Shown here: piece by piece, positions 25,110-35,113 of the stretch
Numbering within the stretch: the first letter of the stretch is position 1
Layout of the letters: the number at the start of each line of letters is the position of its first letter
DNA from: Tateyamaria sp. syn59
Lineage (GTDB): Bacteria; Pseudomonadota; Alphaproteobacteria; Rhodobacterales; Rhodobacteraceae
Assembly: GCF_007995245.1 (NCBI RefSeq)
Contig: NZ_VCBA01000003.1
Location: 251,184 to 315,183 of the forward strand
Reading direction: 5' to 3'
DNA length: 64,000 nt
Translations under genes and position numbers: made by a program
The notes under the pieces: model-generated
Databases searched by the model: none
Seen by the model: the letters and a program-made list of their open reading frames with translations, nothing else
Told to the model about the DNA's origin: nothing

Positions 25110-26264
25110 CTAGTCGCTGTAGGGATCCAGACTGTCCCGCAGACCGTCGCCAAGGAAGTTGAACGCCAGCACGACGATGATGATCGGCAGCATCGGGATC
25201 GCCGTCCATGGATAGATCTCGATGCTGGCGAGGTTCTGCGCGTCGTTCAGCATCACACCCCAAGATACGGCGGGCGCACGCAGTCCGAGGCCAAGGAAGC
25301 TCAACGCCGTTTCCCCCAAAATCATAGCTGGGATCGACAGCGTGGCCGATGCGATCAAGTGGGACATGAAGTTCGGCAGCAGATGCCGCCGGATCACGCG
25401 GGACGGTTTTGCCCCCATCATCTCTGCCGCCCGTACATATTCCTCCTCTCTCAGCGAGAGGAATTTACTTCGCACCGCCCTTGCCAGCCCCGGCCAATCT
25501 AGTAGGCCGAGGATGATACTGATGATGAAAAAGACCGACACCGGCCCCCAATTCGACGGCACCGCCGCTGAAAGCGCCAGCCACAGGGGCAACTCTGGTA
25601 GGGAGCGCAAAATCTCAATCGCCCGGTTCACAACCCAATCAACCCAGCCGCCGAAATACCCGGCAATGGCCCCGAACCCTATGCCGAGGATGAAGGACAC
25701 CGTGATCCCGATCAGTCCAACGGTCAGCGACAGCTGCGCGCCGTAGGAGATGCGCGAAAACACGTCCCGCCCCAGCCGGTCCGAGCCGAAGATGAACACC
25801 GTTGCCCCCTCGGGCGCGCAGAACAGGTGCCGGTCGGCGGGGATCAGGAAGAACAGTTTGTATTCCGTCCGCTTGCAGAAAAACTGCAACGGCATCGGGC
25901 GCGTTGTGTCAGTCTCATAGACCCACTGGAAATTCTCCAGATCGGCACTGCCCACGGTGGGATAGACAAAGGGCCCGATGAACTCCCCCTCGTGCCAGAA
26001 GTTGATGGCCTGTGGCGGATGATACAGGTGATCGGCGCTGCGTTCGTTAGGGGTATACGGCGAGATGAACCCGGCAAAGGGGATGGCCATGTAGGCGAGC
26101 AGCAGAAAAATGCCCGAGATCAGGCCCAGCTTGTGCTTGCGGAACTTGCGCCAGACCAGCAGCCAGCCCGGGGCGTCCATATCCTTGCGCTCGGGCGCTG
26201 ACAGATCCACGTTGGGATCATAGGGCGCGTCGTCGATATAGCGGCCGTCGGGCAGGGTGCTCAT
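25110..26264 (-). CDS. ABC transporter permease, OppC/YejE type
   Basis: A 384-residue inner membrane permease. A cytoplasmic N-terminus (to about residue 45) precedes the first helix (GLISGIFLLLAYMAIPF), then a periplasmic insertion of about 120 residues (NERSADHLYHPPQ to RHLFCAPEG) and the core: GSDRLGRDVFSRISYGAQ, VGLIGITVSF, and the EAA loop EYVRAAEMMGAKPSRVIRRHLLPN that docks the ATPase. The long insertion is typical of YejE-like members. Start at 26264 is preferred for its GGGAGGG; the frame opens upstream inside the neighbouring gene. Last gene of the ABC operon. Confidence 0.9.
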   Translation of the reverse strand: MSTLPDGRYIDDAPYDPNVDLSAPERKDMDAPGWLLVWRKFRKHKLGLISGIFLLLAYMAIPFAGFISPYTPNERSADHLYHPPQAINFWHEGEFIGPFVYPTVGSADLENFQWVYETDTTRPMPLQFFCKRTEYKLFFLIPADRHLFCAPEGATVFIFGSDRLGRDVFSRISYGAQLSLTVGLIGITVSFILGIGFGAIAGYFGGWVDWVVNRAIEILRSLPELPLWLALSAAVPSNWGPVSVFFIISIILGLLDWPGLARAVRSKFLSLREEEYVRAAEMMGAKPSRVIRRHLLPNFMSHLIASATLSIPAMILGETALSFLGLGLRAPAVSWGVMLNDAQNLASIEIYPWTAIPMLPIIIVVLAFNFLGDGLRDSLDPYSD

Positions 26265-26268
26265 GGTC

Positions 26269-27297
26269 TTATCCCTCCCTTGCGCCGTAGCGGATGCGCG
26301 GATCAAGCAGCACCAGCAGAAGGTCCGACACCATCGTGCCAATGAGCGTGAGCAACGCTACGAACATCAGAACAAAGGCGGCCAGGAACTGATCCTGCGA
26401 CTTCAACGCCGTCAACAGTGCGGGGCCAATGGTCTGCAAACCCAACACCACGGACACCAGAACCGAGCCCGACACCATGGCCGGCAGTAGGTTCCCGATG
26501 TCAGCCACAAAGGGGTTAAAGGCCATGCGCAGCGGATACTTGGTCAGCAGTTTCGAGGGGGCCAGCCCCTTGGCCATCCCCGTCTCGACATAGGGTTTCG
26601 ACAGCTCGTCCAGCATATTGGCGCGCAAGCGCTGCATCATGGCCGCCGCCCCCGACGTGCCGATGACAAAGGTGGGCACAATTAGATGGATCAAAACGCT
26701 CTGGACCTTTTCAAAGGACATCGGCTGGCCTTCGAACTCCGGTGCCATCAGGCCCCCGATGGGCAGGCCAAGATATTTGTTGCCGTAGTAAAACAGCATC
26801 AGCGCCAGCAGAAAGTTGGGCGTGGCAAGGCCCAGATACCCAACAAAAGCGGTGGTGTAGTCAACCCACGTGGCCGAGCGGGCCGCGGCCAAAACACCCA
26901 GAGGCAGGGCAACCATGTAGACGAACAGAACGGCGGCGAGGTTCACCAGCACCGTCAACCACAGCGCGTCGCCCACAATGTCAGCCACGGGCGCATCAAA
27001 TTCAAAGGACCAGCCGAAATCCCCCTGCAATAGCCCCGAAAACCCTTGCGGGCCGGGGGCGACGCCCACCCAGATCAGGTATTGCTCCCAGAGCGGCCGG
27101 TCGAGCGCGTATTCGGTGCGCAGGAACTCGGCCTTTGCCACCCCCTCGGCCTGACCGGTGGCACGCAGCTCTGCAATCTGGTTCGACAGGTAGTCGCCGG
27201 GGGGCAGGTTGATGATGATGAAGATCAGGATCGACACCACAATCAACGTCAAAATCATCGTCAGCAGCCGGTAGGCCGCATAGCGGATGAACATCAT
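26269..27297 (-). CDS. ABC transporter permease, OppB/YejB type
   Basis: A 342-residue permease with N-terminal helix YRLLTMILTLIVVSILIFI and the OppB-type periplasmic segment (LNLPPGDY motif seen as INLPPGDYLSNQ), about six helices in total, and the EAA loop MLDELSKPYVETGMAKGLAPSK. It partners with the OppC-type permease downstream to form the channel. It overlaps the binding-protein gene by four bases. Confidence 0.9.
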   Translation of the reverse strand: MMFIRYAAYRLLTMILTLIVVSILIFIIINLPPGDYLSNQIAELRATGQAEGVAKAEFLRTEYALDRPLWEQYLIWVGVAPGPQGFSGLLQGDFGWSFEFDAPVADIVGDALWLTVLVNLAAVLFVYMVALPLGVLAAARSATWVDYTTAFVGYLGLATPNFLLALMLFYYGNKYLGLPIGGLMAPEFEGQPMSFEKVQSVLIHLIVPTFVIGTSGAAAMMQRLRANMLDELSKPYVETGMAKGLAPSKLLTKYPLRMAFNPFVADIGNLLPAMVSGSVLVSVVLGLQTIGPALLTALKSQDQFLAAFVLMFVALLTLIGTMVSDLLLVLLDPRIRYGAREG

Positions 27298-29219
27298 TCG
27301 CGCACCTGTGCGATCTGTTCATCATCCGCAAAGAAAAACTCGTCGATCCGGTGCACCCCGAAATGCGCGCCGGGATCCCACGCCCATTTGCCCCGCTCCG
27401 GAACGTTGCGCAGCCGGTCCGACACGATCACCGGCTGTGGCGCTTCGCTCAGGATGCCGATGCCGTATTGGTTGTCGGCGTGGATCTTCAGCATCTCCCG
27501 CCAGATCTTCGTCCGCTCCTGCCGGTCTTCGGTCTTTTGCCATGCGGCGCTCAGCTCCATCAGGCGCTGGGCGTCGGGCATGTCCACAGGCTCGCCCGCC
27601 GCACCATGGGTCTGATAATATTGCCCCCATTTCGGCCAGGCAAAGAACACCTGGTCGGTGGGCGCCAGATATGTGGGCGGCGTGTTGGGACCGGGTATCC
27701 CATTGTCCCAGCCGAACCAGACCGATGCCATGGTCACACCGGAAAAAACGCGGTTTCGCAGGATGTCGCGGTCCAGCGGGCGCATGATCAGCTGGATGCC
27801 GATGTCGCGCCAGGTGTCGGTGATGATGGCCAGCGCATTCTCGACCTCTTGCCGCTCACCCGCCGTCTCGATCACGAATTCCATGGGCCGCCCGTCGGGC
27901 AGCAGCCTGATGCCCGCAGGCGTGCGCTGGTTCAAACCCATCTGATCCAGCATGACATTGGCCGTATCCGGATCGTAAATCGCCCATTGGGTCAGGTTTG
28001 ACGGGTCAAACAGCGGGCTTTGGGCAAGAGCGGTCATCCCGCCCTCTTTGCCCAGCCCGAAATACAGCGCCCGGTTGATCATGCGCCGGTCAATACCCAG
28101 CGACAACGCCCGGCGGAACCGCGCATCGCGCATCACCTCGCGCCAGACCGGGTCGGCAAAGTTCAGGTTGGGGTAGATCGCAATCTGGCTCGCCGCCCCG
28201 TTGGACCACAGGTAAGTGCGATAGGGTGCGCCGTCTGCCTCGCCCTTCTTCAGGATTGAGGTGTCGCGAAAATCAAGTCCGCGGGCCTGCAGATCACTTT
28301 CGCCCGCGTTGGACTTCGCCGCGACAAGACCCGATCCCACGATGTCCATCTCGACCACGTCGATATAGGGCAGCTGCACCCCGCGCGCGTCCACGCGGTG
28401 AAAGAACGGGTTGCGCACAAAGAGGTTCCGCATCGCTGCCCCGGTCGAGGCGGGCTTCCACGGCTGCAAGGTCGGCAGCTGGTGGTTGTCGAACTTGTAC
28501 ATATTGTCGAGCTTGTTGTGCAGCGGTGCCCAGCCGCGCACGCGCTTCTTGTCAATCATCTCCTTCATCGCTTCCTTGGAATTGAAAGCGACGTGGAACT
28601 GCTTGAGGTAGTGGGACGGTCGGTAGATGAACGGCGGGCTGGCCTGTGCCAGCGTTTGCAGGAAGTTCGGGTTGGGGCGCGGGAACTCAACCACGACCGT
28701 AACCGCGTCGGGAAATGTCATGGTGGCGATGTCATTGCCCATACGCATGACCTCGGGCGGGCCATTCGGGCTGAGTTCCCGGTTGTTCGCTACATGATCC
28801 CACCAGTATTGAAAGTCGGCTGACGTGAACGGCGCACCATCGGACCAGCGATGGCCCGGACGCAGATGCAGCGTAAAGATGCGGCCCTCGTCCACCTCGA
28901 CATCGCGCAGGATGTCGGGCTGCAACTCGTAGTTCTCGTCATACCCCACCAGCCGGGCGTAGCCATAGACCACCATCTGGCGCACGTCCTTGGTCCGGGT
29001 GACCATCGTGCGCAGCGTGCCGCCCTGCGTGCCGAACTGTCGGCCCTTGGCCTCAAGATCGACAATCAGCGGCACGTCCGGAATGCGGTCTGCGGCGGCG
29101 GGGATGATGCCTTTTTTGACCTCGGGCGCCCAGAAATTGCTTTCCTGAACGGGCGTGCCAGCAAGGGTGGGCAGGGCGACAAGCCCGGCAAACACAACGG
29201 CAATCAAACGGTCAAACAT
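27294..29219 (-). CDS. ABC transporter substrate-binding protein, family 5
   Basis: A 641-residue periplasmic protein. Signal peptide MFDRLIAVVFAGLVALPTLA; the start at 29219 is chosen because the upstream frame lacks a signal. Family 5 (peptide/nickel type) features include RPGHRWSDGAPFTSADFQYWW, IYPNLNF and ALSLGIDRRMINRALYFG. At 641 residues it is longer than DppA (about 535) and closer to YejA-like proteins, which fits the YejE-like permease; the substrate could be an oligopeptide or peptide-like compound. The gene overlaps the ATPase gene by eight bases. Confidence 0.9.
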   Translation of the reverse strand: MFDRLIAVVFAGLVALPTLAGTPVQESNFWAPEVKKGIIPAAADRIPDVPLIVDLEAKGRQFGTQGGTLRTMVTRTKDVRQMVVYGYARLVGYDENYELQPDILRDVEVDEGRIFTLHLRPGHRWSDGAPFTSADFQYWWDHVANNRELSPNGPPEVMRMGNDIATMTFPDAVTVVVEFPRPNPNFLQTLAQASPPFIYRPSHYLKQFHVAFNSKEAMKEMIDKKRVRGWAPLHNKLDNMYKFDNHQLPTLQPWKPASTGAAMRNLFVRNPFFHRVDARGVQLPYIDVVEMDIVGSGLVAAKSNAGESDLQARGLDFRDTSILKKGEADGAPYRTYLWSNGAASQIAIYPNLNFADPVWREVMRDARFRRALSLGIDRRMINRALYFGLGKEGGMTALAQSPLFDPSNLTQWAIYDPDTANVMLDQMGLNQRTPAGIRLLPDGRPMEFVIETAGERQEVENALAIITDTWRDIGIQLIMRPLDRDILRNRVFSGVTMASVWFGWDNGIPGPNTPPTYLAPTDQVFFAWPKWGQYYQTHGAAGEPVDMPDAQRLMELSAAWQKTEDRQERTKIWREMLKIHADNQYGIGILSEAPQPVIVSDRLRNVPERGKWAWDPGAHFGVHRIDEFFFADDEQIAQVRE

Positions 29220-30981
29220 GGCAGCGCACCTTGTGTCCGGGGTCGATCTGGATGAGGGCCGGGGCATCCACGCCCTCGAACCGGTACATGTCCGGCCAGG
29301 AGCTTGGCGATCCCGCACCGCGCGCCACCTCGGCCAGATCAATGGGGCGGCGCACATCCGGTTCCGGCTGGGCCGCGATCAGGGCCTTCGTATATGGGTG
29401 GCGGGGGTTGTAGAACAAGGTCTCAGGCGGGGCCTGTTCCACCACTACACCTTGTCTCATAACAGCCACCTCATCGGCGATACGGGCGACGACGGCCAAG
29501 TCATGGCTGATAAACAGGTAGCTTAGACCCATCCCGTCGCGAATACGCTCCAGCAGGCTCAGGATCTGCTCCTGCACCGACACGTCCAGCGCCGAGGTTG
29601 GCTCGTCACAGACCAGCAGCACCGGATCAAGGGTCAATGCGCGCGCAATGGACAGGCGCTGTCGCTGACCGCCGGAAAACGCATGCGGATAGCGGGCCAG
29701 CATATCCGGGTCGAGACCCACCCAGCGCAGCATCTCCGCCGCCTTGTCACGGCGGGTGATCCGGTCACCGATCCGGTGGATCTCCATCGGTTCGACCAGC
29801 GCCTCCTGGACACGCATACGCGGTGACAGGGACGAGTACGGGTCCTGAAACACCATCTGCGCCTGCCGTTGAAAGGCGACCTTCTCCGCCCGGCTCAGAT
29901 CATTGATGCAGACCCGTTCCGCCCCCGGCTCGGCCCGAAACAGCACCTGTGAGCCTGCGTCCGGTACCTCGGCCCCCAGAGCAATACGGGCGCAGGTGGT
30001 CTTGCCCGACCCGCTTTCGCCCACCACAGCAAGCGTCTTGCCGCGCGGCAGCTTGAGGTTCACGTCGACACAGGCATGCACCTTCTTCTTCTCACGCCAG
30101 CCACCCGCGCGCACGAGGTACGTCTTGGACACACTGTTCAATTCCAGGATCAGATCGTCTTCGGGCAGCGGCTCGGCGGGCTTTGGGTCCTTCGGGATCA
30201 TCGGCGCCGCGGCAAACAGCTTCTTGGTGTACCCATGCCCCGGCGCGCCCAGCACGGCAGGGGCGGGGCCACTCTCCATCACATGTCCCTTGTTCATCAC
30301 GACCACGCTGTCGGCCATGTTTGCGACGACGCCCAGATCATGGGTCACGAGAATCATCGCCATGCCGGTGTCGCGCTGCAGATCTTTCATCAGACCCAGC
30401 ACCTGCGCCTGCGTTGTCACGTCCAAAGCGGTCGTCGGCTCGTCCGCGATCAACAGGTCTGGCTTAGCAACGATGGCCATAGCGATCATGGCCCGCTGAC
30501 GCATCCCGCCCGACATCTCGAACGGGTAGGCGCGGAAGGCGCGGTCCGGATCGGCAAAGCCCACACGCTCGAAGGTGGCGAGCACATCGCGCCGCGCCTC
30601 CTCGGCCGTCATGTCGCGGTGCAGCGTCAGCACCTCGCTGACCTGATTGCCGATGCGATGCAGGGGCGACAGAGACCGCATCGGCTCTTGAAAAATCATG
30701 GAAATGCGGTTGCCGCGGATGCCCCGGATCTCGCGTTGCGACAGGGTCAGCAGGTTTGCGCGTGCGTCGCCAGTGCCAAACATCACCTCGCCCTGACGCA
30801 ACTGCGCGGTCTTGGGCAGGATGCGCAGGACAGAGCGGCAGGTCAGCGTCTTGCCCGATCCGCTTTCGCCAACCAGCGCCAGCGTCTCGCCAGCGGCAAC
30901 GGAAAAATTCACCCCGGCAACGACCGGTGGCGCTGAGCCGAACCCGATCGACAGGTTTTTGACGTCCAGTAGCGGGCCCAT
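29212..30981 (-). CDS. ABC transporter ATP-binding protein, two fused ATPase domains
   Basis: A 589-residue protein with two complete nucleotide-binding domains. First: GESGSGKT (Walker A, about residues 38-45), the signature MSGGMRQRAMIAMAI and LLIADEPTTALD. Second: GESGSGKTTCARIALG near 315, FSGGQRQRLSIARAL and LLVCDEPTSALD. This is the YejF / fused DppD-DppF arrangement. As the first gene of the operon it is followed by binding protein, OppB- and OppC-type permeases. The upstream region is shared with the divergent methyltransferase gene. Confidence 0.94.
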   Translation of the reverse strand: MGPLLDVKNLSIGFGSAPPVVAGVNFSVAAGETLALVGESGSGKTLTCRSVLRILPKTAQLRQGEVMFGTGDARANLLTLSQREIRGIRGNRISMIFQEPMRSLSPLHRIGNQVSEVLTLHRDMTAEEARRDVLATFERVGFADPDRAFRAYPFEMSGGMRQRAMIAMAIVAKPDLLIADEPTTALDVTTQAQVLGLMKDLQRDTGMAMILVTHDLGVVANMADSVVVMNKGHVMESGPAPAVLGAPGHGYTKKLFAAAPMIPKDPKPAEPLPEDDLILELNSVSKTYLVRAGGWREKKKVHACVDVNLKLPRGKTLAVVGESGSGKTTCARIALGAEVPDAGSQVLFRAEPGAERVCINDLSRAEKVAFQRQAQMVFQDPYSSLSPRMRVQEALVEPMEIHRIGDRITRRDKAAEMLRWVGLDPDMLARYPHAFSGGQRQRLSIARALTLDPVLLVCDEPTSALDVSVQEQILSLLERIRDGMGLSYLFISHDLAVVARIADEVAVMRQGVVVEQAPPETLFYNPRHPYTKALIAAQPEPDVRRPIDLAEVARGAGSPSSWPDMYRFEGVDAPALIQIDPGHKVRCHV

Positions 30982-31124
30982 TCAAGGTCCTTCGTTAGCG
31001 CACACATGGCCTGAATCAGTGAAACCGATTCCATCGTTCACGTCCATACACGGGTAAGTCGCGGAAATGTGCTGTCGTTTCATCACTTTTTGCCCCATCT
31101 AGGGTTAAAGCGAAGGAAATAATC

Positions 31125-31622
31125 ATGCCGCAAAGCCGCCTTGACCTGTTTGTCGACCGTATGGTGTCCCAACGGGCCTGTCTGGATCATGCCGCATCAG
31201 TCATCGCGGAAATGGACGGGCCGGTGTTCGAACTGGGCCTCGGCAACGGACGCACTTATCACCACATGTGCCACATCATGCCCGACCGTGACATCTACGT
31301 GTTCGAGCGCGCCATCGCCTCGCATCCCGACAGCACTCCGCCTGATGACATGGTCCTGCTGGGCGACGTTTTTGACACGCTCCCGCAAGCGCTTGCCCGT
31401 TTCGGCGCGACAGCCGTGCTGATCCACGCCGATCTGGGCGGGCACAGCCGGGAAAAGAACGACATCTTTGCGCGCAAGGTCTCTCCCGTGATCGAACCCC
31501 TGCTGGCTGTGGGTGGGTTGATGGTGTCGTCGGACAAGATGTATTTCGACGCCTTTGTCGAACAGCCGCTGCCCGAGGGCGCGGTGCCCGGGCGCTGCTT
31601 CATCTACCGGCGCGAGCGTTAA
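31125..31622 (+). CDS. small class I SAM-dependent methyltransferase-like protein
   Basis: A 165-residue protein with the loop VFELGLGNGRTYHHM and MPDRDIYVFERAI, the same architecture as the protein encoded at 14004-14483; the two are paralogues. Here it is monocistronic, divergent from the ABC operon, with about 140 bases between the starts. The C-terminal part ends ASHP... GRCFIYRRER. No substrate can be named. The conserved intergenic repeat at 31651 follows its stop. Confidence 0.75.
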   Translation: MPQSRLDLFVDRMVSQRACLDHAASVIAEMDGPVFELGLGNGRTYHHMCHIMPDRDIYVFERAIASHPDSTPPDDMVLLGDVFDTLPQALARFGATAVLIHADLGGHSREKNDIFARKVSPVIEPLLAVGGLMVSSDKMYFDAFVEQPLPEGAVPGRCFIYRRER

Positions 31623-31650
31623 GCGCGCAGACGGCCCGGCTGAGATCGAC

Positions 31651-31683
31651 CCTTCGGGGAGGATTTTTTTTGAAACAGGGAAG
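31651..31683 (+). repeat. CGGGGAGGATTTT-type repeat, copy 1
   Basis: Runs CCCTTCGGGGAGGATT, a T-run, then GAAACAGGGAA. The copy at 38876-38907 differs only in the T-run length. Lies between the methyltransferase stop and the fadJ-like gene. Confidence 0.7.
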
Positions 31684-31819
31684 GGGCAGGGTTTTGCCAC
31701 CTCGCGACCAAATGACGTCGCGGCGTTTTTTGAAATGCTTGCCCTTTTTCTGTGCACGCCTAGGCTGAAACATGTGCCGGGTGGAGGACCCGCGCGCATC
31801 TGATTTCAGCGGAGGGACC

Positions 31820-33910
31820 ATGAGCGACAAGATTGCCTATTCAAGACAGGGCGACATCGCCATCTTGACGGTCCAGAACCCGCCAGTAAATGCGCTCAGC
31901 CAAGCCGTGCGGCAGGGTCTGTCCGAAGGCATGGACCGCGCCGAGGCCGATGATGGCGTGCGCGCCGTCCTGATCGTGGGCGAGGGCCGCGCGTTCTTTG
32001 CAGGTGCCGATATCACTGAGTTTGGCAAGCCGCCGCTTGAGCCGCATCTGCCCGACCTTATCAACCGCATAGAAGCGTCGCCCTTACTTGTCGTTGCCTC
32101 CATGCACGGGGTCAGCCTCGGTGGCGGGTTGGAGGTCGCGCTGGGCTGTCACTACCGCATCGCGGTACCCTCCGCCAAAGTGGGCCTGCCCGAAGTGCAT
32201 CTTGGCCTGCTGCCTGGCGCTGGCGGCACGCAACGCTTGCCGCGTCTGACCGGGGTCGAAGCGGGGCTGAATGTGATGACCACAGGGCGCCACATCGGCG
32301 CGCAAAAGGCGCACGAACTGGGCATCATCGACGTGATCGAGGACGGTGATCCCAAGCAAAACGGCATCGCCTACGCCCAACGTCTGCTGGACGAAGGAGC
32401 CGCGCGCCGCCCAGTGTCCGAGATGCCACCACCCGCGCCCATCGACTGGGATGCGGCGTTCGAGGCAATCCTCGCCAAAGGTCGCGGTCAGATTGCCCCG
32501 GCCTGGTGCGTGCGGGCCGTGCAGGCGTCGGTCGAAAAACCCTTTGCCGAAGGGCTCAAGGCGGAACGCCATATCTTCTACGACCTCATGCAGACGGACC
32601 AGCGGCAGGGCATGATCCACGCCTTCTTCTCCGAACGCGCGGTGGGCAACCTGCCTGAGTTGAAAGGGATCAAACCACGCGGCATCCAGCACATCGGCGT
32701 CATAGGCGGTGGCACCATGGGGGCAGGGATCGCAACGGCAGCCCTGCTTGCCGGGCTCGAAGTGACCTTGCTGGAAATGAGTGCCGAGGCGGGACAAGCC
32801 GCCCGCGACCGGATCGAACGGAACCTGTCGGGCGCCGTGAAACGGAGCAAGATCACCCCGAACCAGCACGACCAGATCCTGACCCACACGCTTGTTGTCG
32901 TGACCAACTACGACAAGCTGAGTGACGTTGATCTGGTGATCGAGGCCGTGTTCGAAGACATGGACGTCAAGAAAAAGGTCTTTGCCGAACTGGACCGTGT
33001 CTGCAAACCCGGCGCGATCCTTGCCTCGAACACCTCGTATCTCGACATCGACAAGATAGCGGCCACCACCTCTCGACCGTCGGACGTGCTGGGCCTCCAC
33101 TTCTTCTCCCCCGCCCACGTCATGAAACTGCTCGAAATCGTCGTCGGCGACAAAACCGCGCCCGAGGTCACGGCCACGGGCTTTGCGGTGGGCAAGATGC
33201 TGGGCAAGATCAGCGTCCGCGCGGGCGTCTGCGACGGCTTCATCGGCAACCGCATTCTCGCCTCCTACCGCACCGCCGCCGACCAGATGATCCTCGACGG
33301 CGCGTCCCCCTATGACATCGACGAAGCGCTCGAAGACTTCGGTTTCGCCATGGGCCCCTTTGCCGTGGCCGACCTCGCGGGCCTCGACATCGGATGGGCC
33401 GTGCGCAAACGCAAACGGGCCGAAGGACATGCCCCCAAACGCGATGCCACCTACGCGGATAAGCTCTGCGAAGACGGCCATTTCGGCCAAAAGACGGGCA
33501 AGGGCTATTATGACTACGCGGGCGGGCTGAAAACCCGTGTCCCCAACCCCGACGTGCTGCCCATGATTGAGGCTGACCGCGCGCGGCTGGGCATCACGCC
33601 ACGCAGCTTCACGCATGAGGAAATCGTGCGCCGCTACATGGCCGCCATGGTGAACGAGAGCGCCAAGGTCGTGGGCGAAGGCATCGCCCGCCGCCCCCTC
33701 GACGTCGATATGACGCTGCTCTTCGGCTACGGCTTCCCGCGCTACAGGGGCGGCCCGCTCAAATGGGCGGACATCGTGGGGCTCGAAGACTTGCTAAAAG
33801 ACATCAAATCCTACGCCGCCGAAGACCCCGACTTCTGGGCCCCCGCGCCCTTGCTCGAACGACTGGTGGCCGACAACAAAACCTTCGATGACCTGAACAA
33901 AAAGGGCTGA
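31820..33910 (+). CDS. bifunctional enoyl-CoA hydratase / 3-hydroxyacyl-CoA dehydrogenase
   Basis: A 696-residue beta-oxidation enzyme. The N-terminal crotonase part shows the oxyanion sequence FFAGADITEF, the glutamates in GGGLEVALG (about residue 105) and LPEVHLGLLPGAGGTQR (about 125); the dehydrogenase part starts near 294 with GVIGGGTMGAGIA, followed by ASNTSYLDI and GLHFFSPAHVMKLLE. Start 31820 has CGGAGGG before it; the frame opens earlier inside the repeat. First gene of a five-gene operon; its size and place match pimF of pimeloyl-CoA degradation as well as fadJ. Confidence 0.9.
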   Translation: MSDKIAYSRQGDIAILTVQNPPVNALSQAVRQGLSEGMDRAEADDGVRAVLIVGEGRAFFAGADITEFGKPPLEPHLPDLINRIEASPLLVVASMHGVSLGGGLEVALGCHYRIAVPSAKVGLPEVHLGLLPGAGGTQRLPRLTGVEAGLNVMTTGRHIGAQKAHELGIIDVIEDGDPKQNGIAYAQRLLDEGAARRPVSEMPPPAPIDWDAAFEAILAKGRGQIAPAWCVRAVQASVEKPFAEGLKAERHIFYDLMQTDQRQGMIHAFFSERAVGNLPELKGIKPRGIQHIGVIGGGTMGAGIATAALLAGLEVTLLEMSAEAGQAARDRIERNLSGAVKRSKITPNQHDQILTHTLVVVTNYDKLSDVDLVIEAVFEDMDVKKKVFAELDRVCKPGAILASNTSYLDIDKIAATTSRPSDVLGLHFFSPAHVMKLLEIVVGDKTAPEVTATGFAVGKMLGKISVRAGVCDGFIGNRILASYRTAADQMILDGASPYDIDEALEDFGFAMGPFAVADLAGLDIGWAVRKRKRAEGHAPKRDATYADKLCEDGHFGQKTGKGYYDYAGGLKTRVPNPDVLPMIEADRARLGITPRSFTHEEIVRRYMAAMVNESAKVVGEGIARRPLDVDMTLLFGYGFPRYRGGPLKWADIVGLEDLLKDIKSYAAEDPDFWAPAPLLERLVADNKTFDDLNKKG

Positions 33911-33913
33911 GAT

Positions 33914-35113
33914 ATGGACCTGAGCTATTCCCCCGAAGAACAAGCGTTTCAAACCGAAGTGCGCCAATTCCTGGCCGACGAACTGCCCAAGGAGATCGCG
34001 GAAAAGGTCCGGCTGGACCAGGACCTGACCAAGGACGACATGGAACGCTGGCACGCGATCCTGAACACGCGCGGCTGGCTGGCACAGAACTGGCCCGCGT
34101 CCTTCGGAGGGGCTGAATGGTCCGCCGTCCAGCGGCACATCTACGACACTGAAGCGGCCGCCGCACACGCGCCCCGCATCGTCCCCTTCGGCTTTTCGAT
34201 GCTCGGCCCCGTCCTGCAGAAATTCGGGTCCAAAGAACAACAGGACTATTGGCTGCCCCGTATGCTGGACGGCACCGACTGGTGGTGCCAGGGCTATTCC
34301 GAACCCGGCGCAGGCTCCGACCTCGCCTCGCTGAAAACCAAGGCCGTGCGCGACGGCGACCACTACATCGTCAATGGGCAAAAGACGTGGACGACCCTCG
34401 GCCAATTCGCCAACATGATCTTCTGCCTTGTCCGTACGGATCCGGATGCCAAGCAGCAGGAAGGCATCAGCTTCATCCTGATCGACATGGACACACCCGG
34501 TGTCGAAGTGCGGCCTATCATCCTGCTAGACGGCACGCATGAGGTAAACGAGGTTTGGTTCACCGACGTCAAAGTGCCGGTAGAAAACCTCGTCGGTGAG
34601 GAAAACAAGGGCTGGACCTACGCCAAATACCTGCTCACACACGAACGCACCGGGCTTGGCGGTGTCGGGTCGAGCGAGGCGGGGTTGAAAGCGGTCAAAC
34701 GCATCGCGAAGGCGGCCAACCACAACGGTAAGCCGCTGCTCGAAAACCCGCACTTCGCCGCGCGCGTGGCACAGGTCGAGATTGACTTGCGCGCCATGGC
34801 CACTACCAACCTGCGCATCATCTCCAAGGCCGCCGCAGGTGAAGCGCCAGGGCTCGAAGCCTCCATGCTCAAGGTCAAAGGCTCCATTCTGCGCCAAGAA
34901 ATCAACGACCTCGCGCGCCGCGCGGTCGGCCCTTACGCCATGCCCTTCGCGTCCGAGGCGGTCGAAGGGGCCAACGACCGCATCCCCGACCCGCTCGACG
35001 CAGGCCCGGTTGCAGGCCAATACTTCAACAACCGCAAGCTGTCGATTTTTGGCGGCTCCAACGAAATCCAACGCGGCATCATCGCCAAGGTGACCATGAG
35101 CGGAGGCGCATGA
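33914..35113 (+). CDS. acyl-CoA dehydrogenase, large-subunit type
   Basis: A 399-residue flavoenzyme: AQNWPASFGGAEW, QGYSEPGAGSDLASLKT, KTWTTLGQFANMIFCLVRT, and the C-terminal FGGSNEIQRGIIAKV. It is directly followed (overlapping by four bases) by a second, shorter acyl-CoA dehydrogenase. Such unlike pairs form heteromeric alpha/beta enzymes, as in PimC/PimD (pimeloyl-CoA dehydrogenase large and small subunit) and the mycobacterial sterol-side-chain enzymes. I read it as PimC-like; the chain length preference is inference. Confidence 0.88.
   Translation: MDLSYSPEEQAFQTEVRQFLADELPKEIAEKVRLDQDLTKDDMERWHAILNTRGWLAQNWPASFGGAEWSAVQRHIYDTEAAAAHAPRIVPFGFSMLGPVLQKFGSKEQQDYWLPRMLDGTDWWCQGYSEPGAGSDLASLKTKAVRDGDHYIVNGQKTWTTLGQFANMIFCLVRTDPDAKQQEGISFILIDMDTPGVEVRPIILLDGTHEVNEVWFTDVKVPVENLVGEENKGWTYAKYLLTHERTGLGGVGSSEAGLKAVKRIAKAANHNGKPLLENPHFAARVAQVEIDLRAMATTNLRIISKAAAGEAPGLEASMLKVKGSILRQEINDLARRAVGPYAMPFASEAVEGANDRIPDPLDAGPVAGQYFNNRKLSIFGGSNEIQRGIIAKVTMSGGA

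Noticed and set aside
32084-33616. Minus-strand open frame of 510 codons across the fadJ-like gene
   Set aside because: Antisense shadow of a well-conserved enzyme gene.
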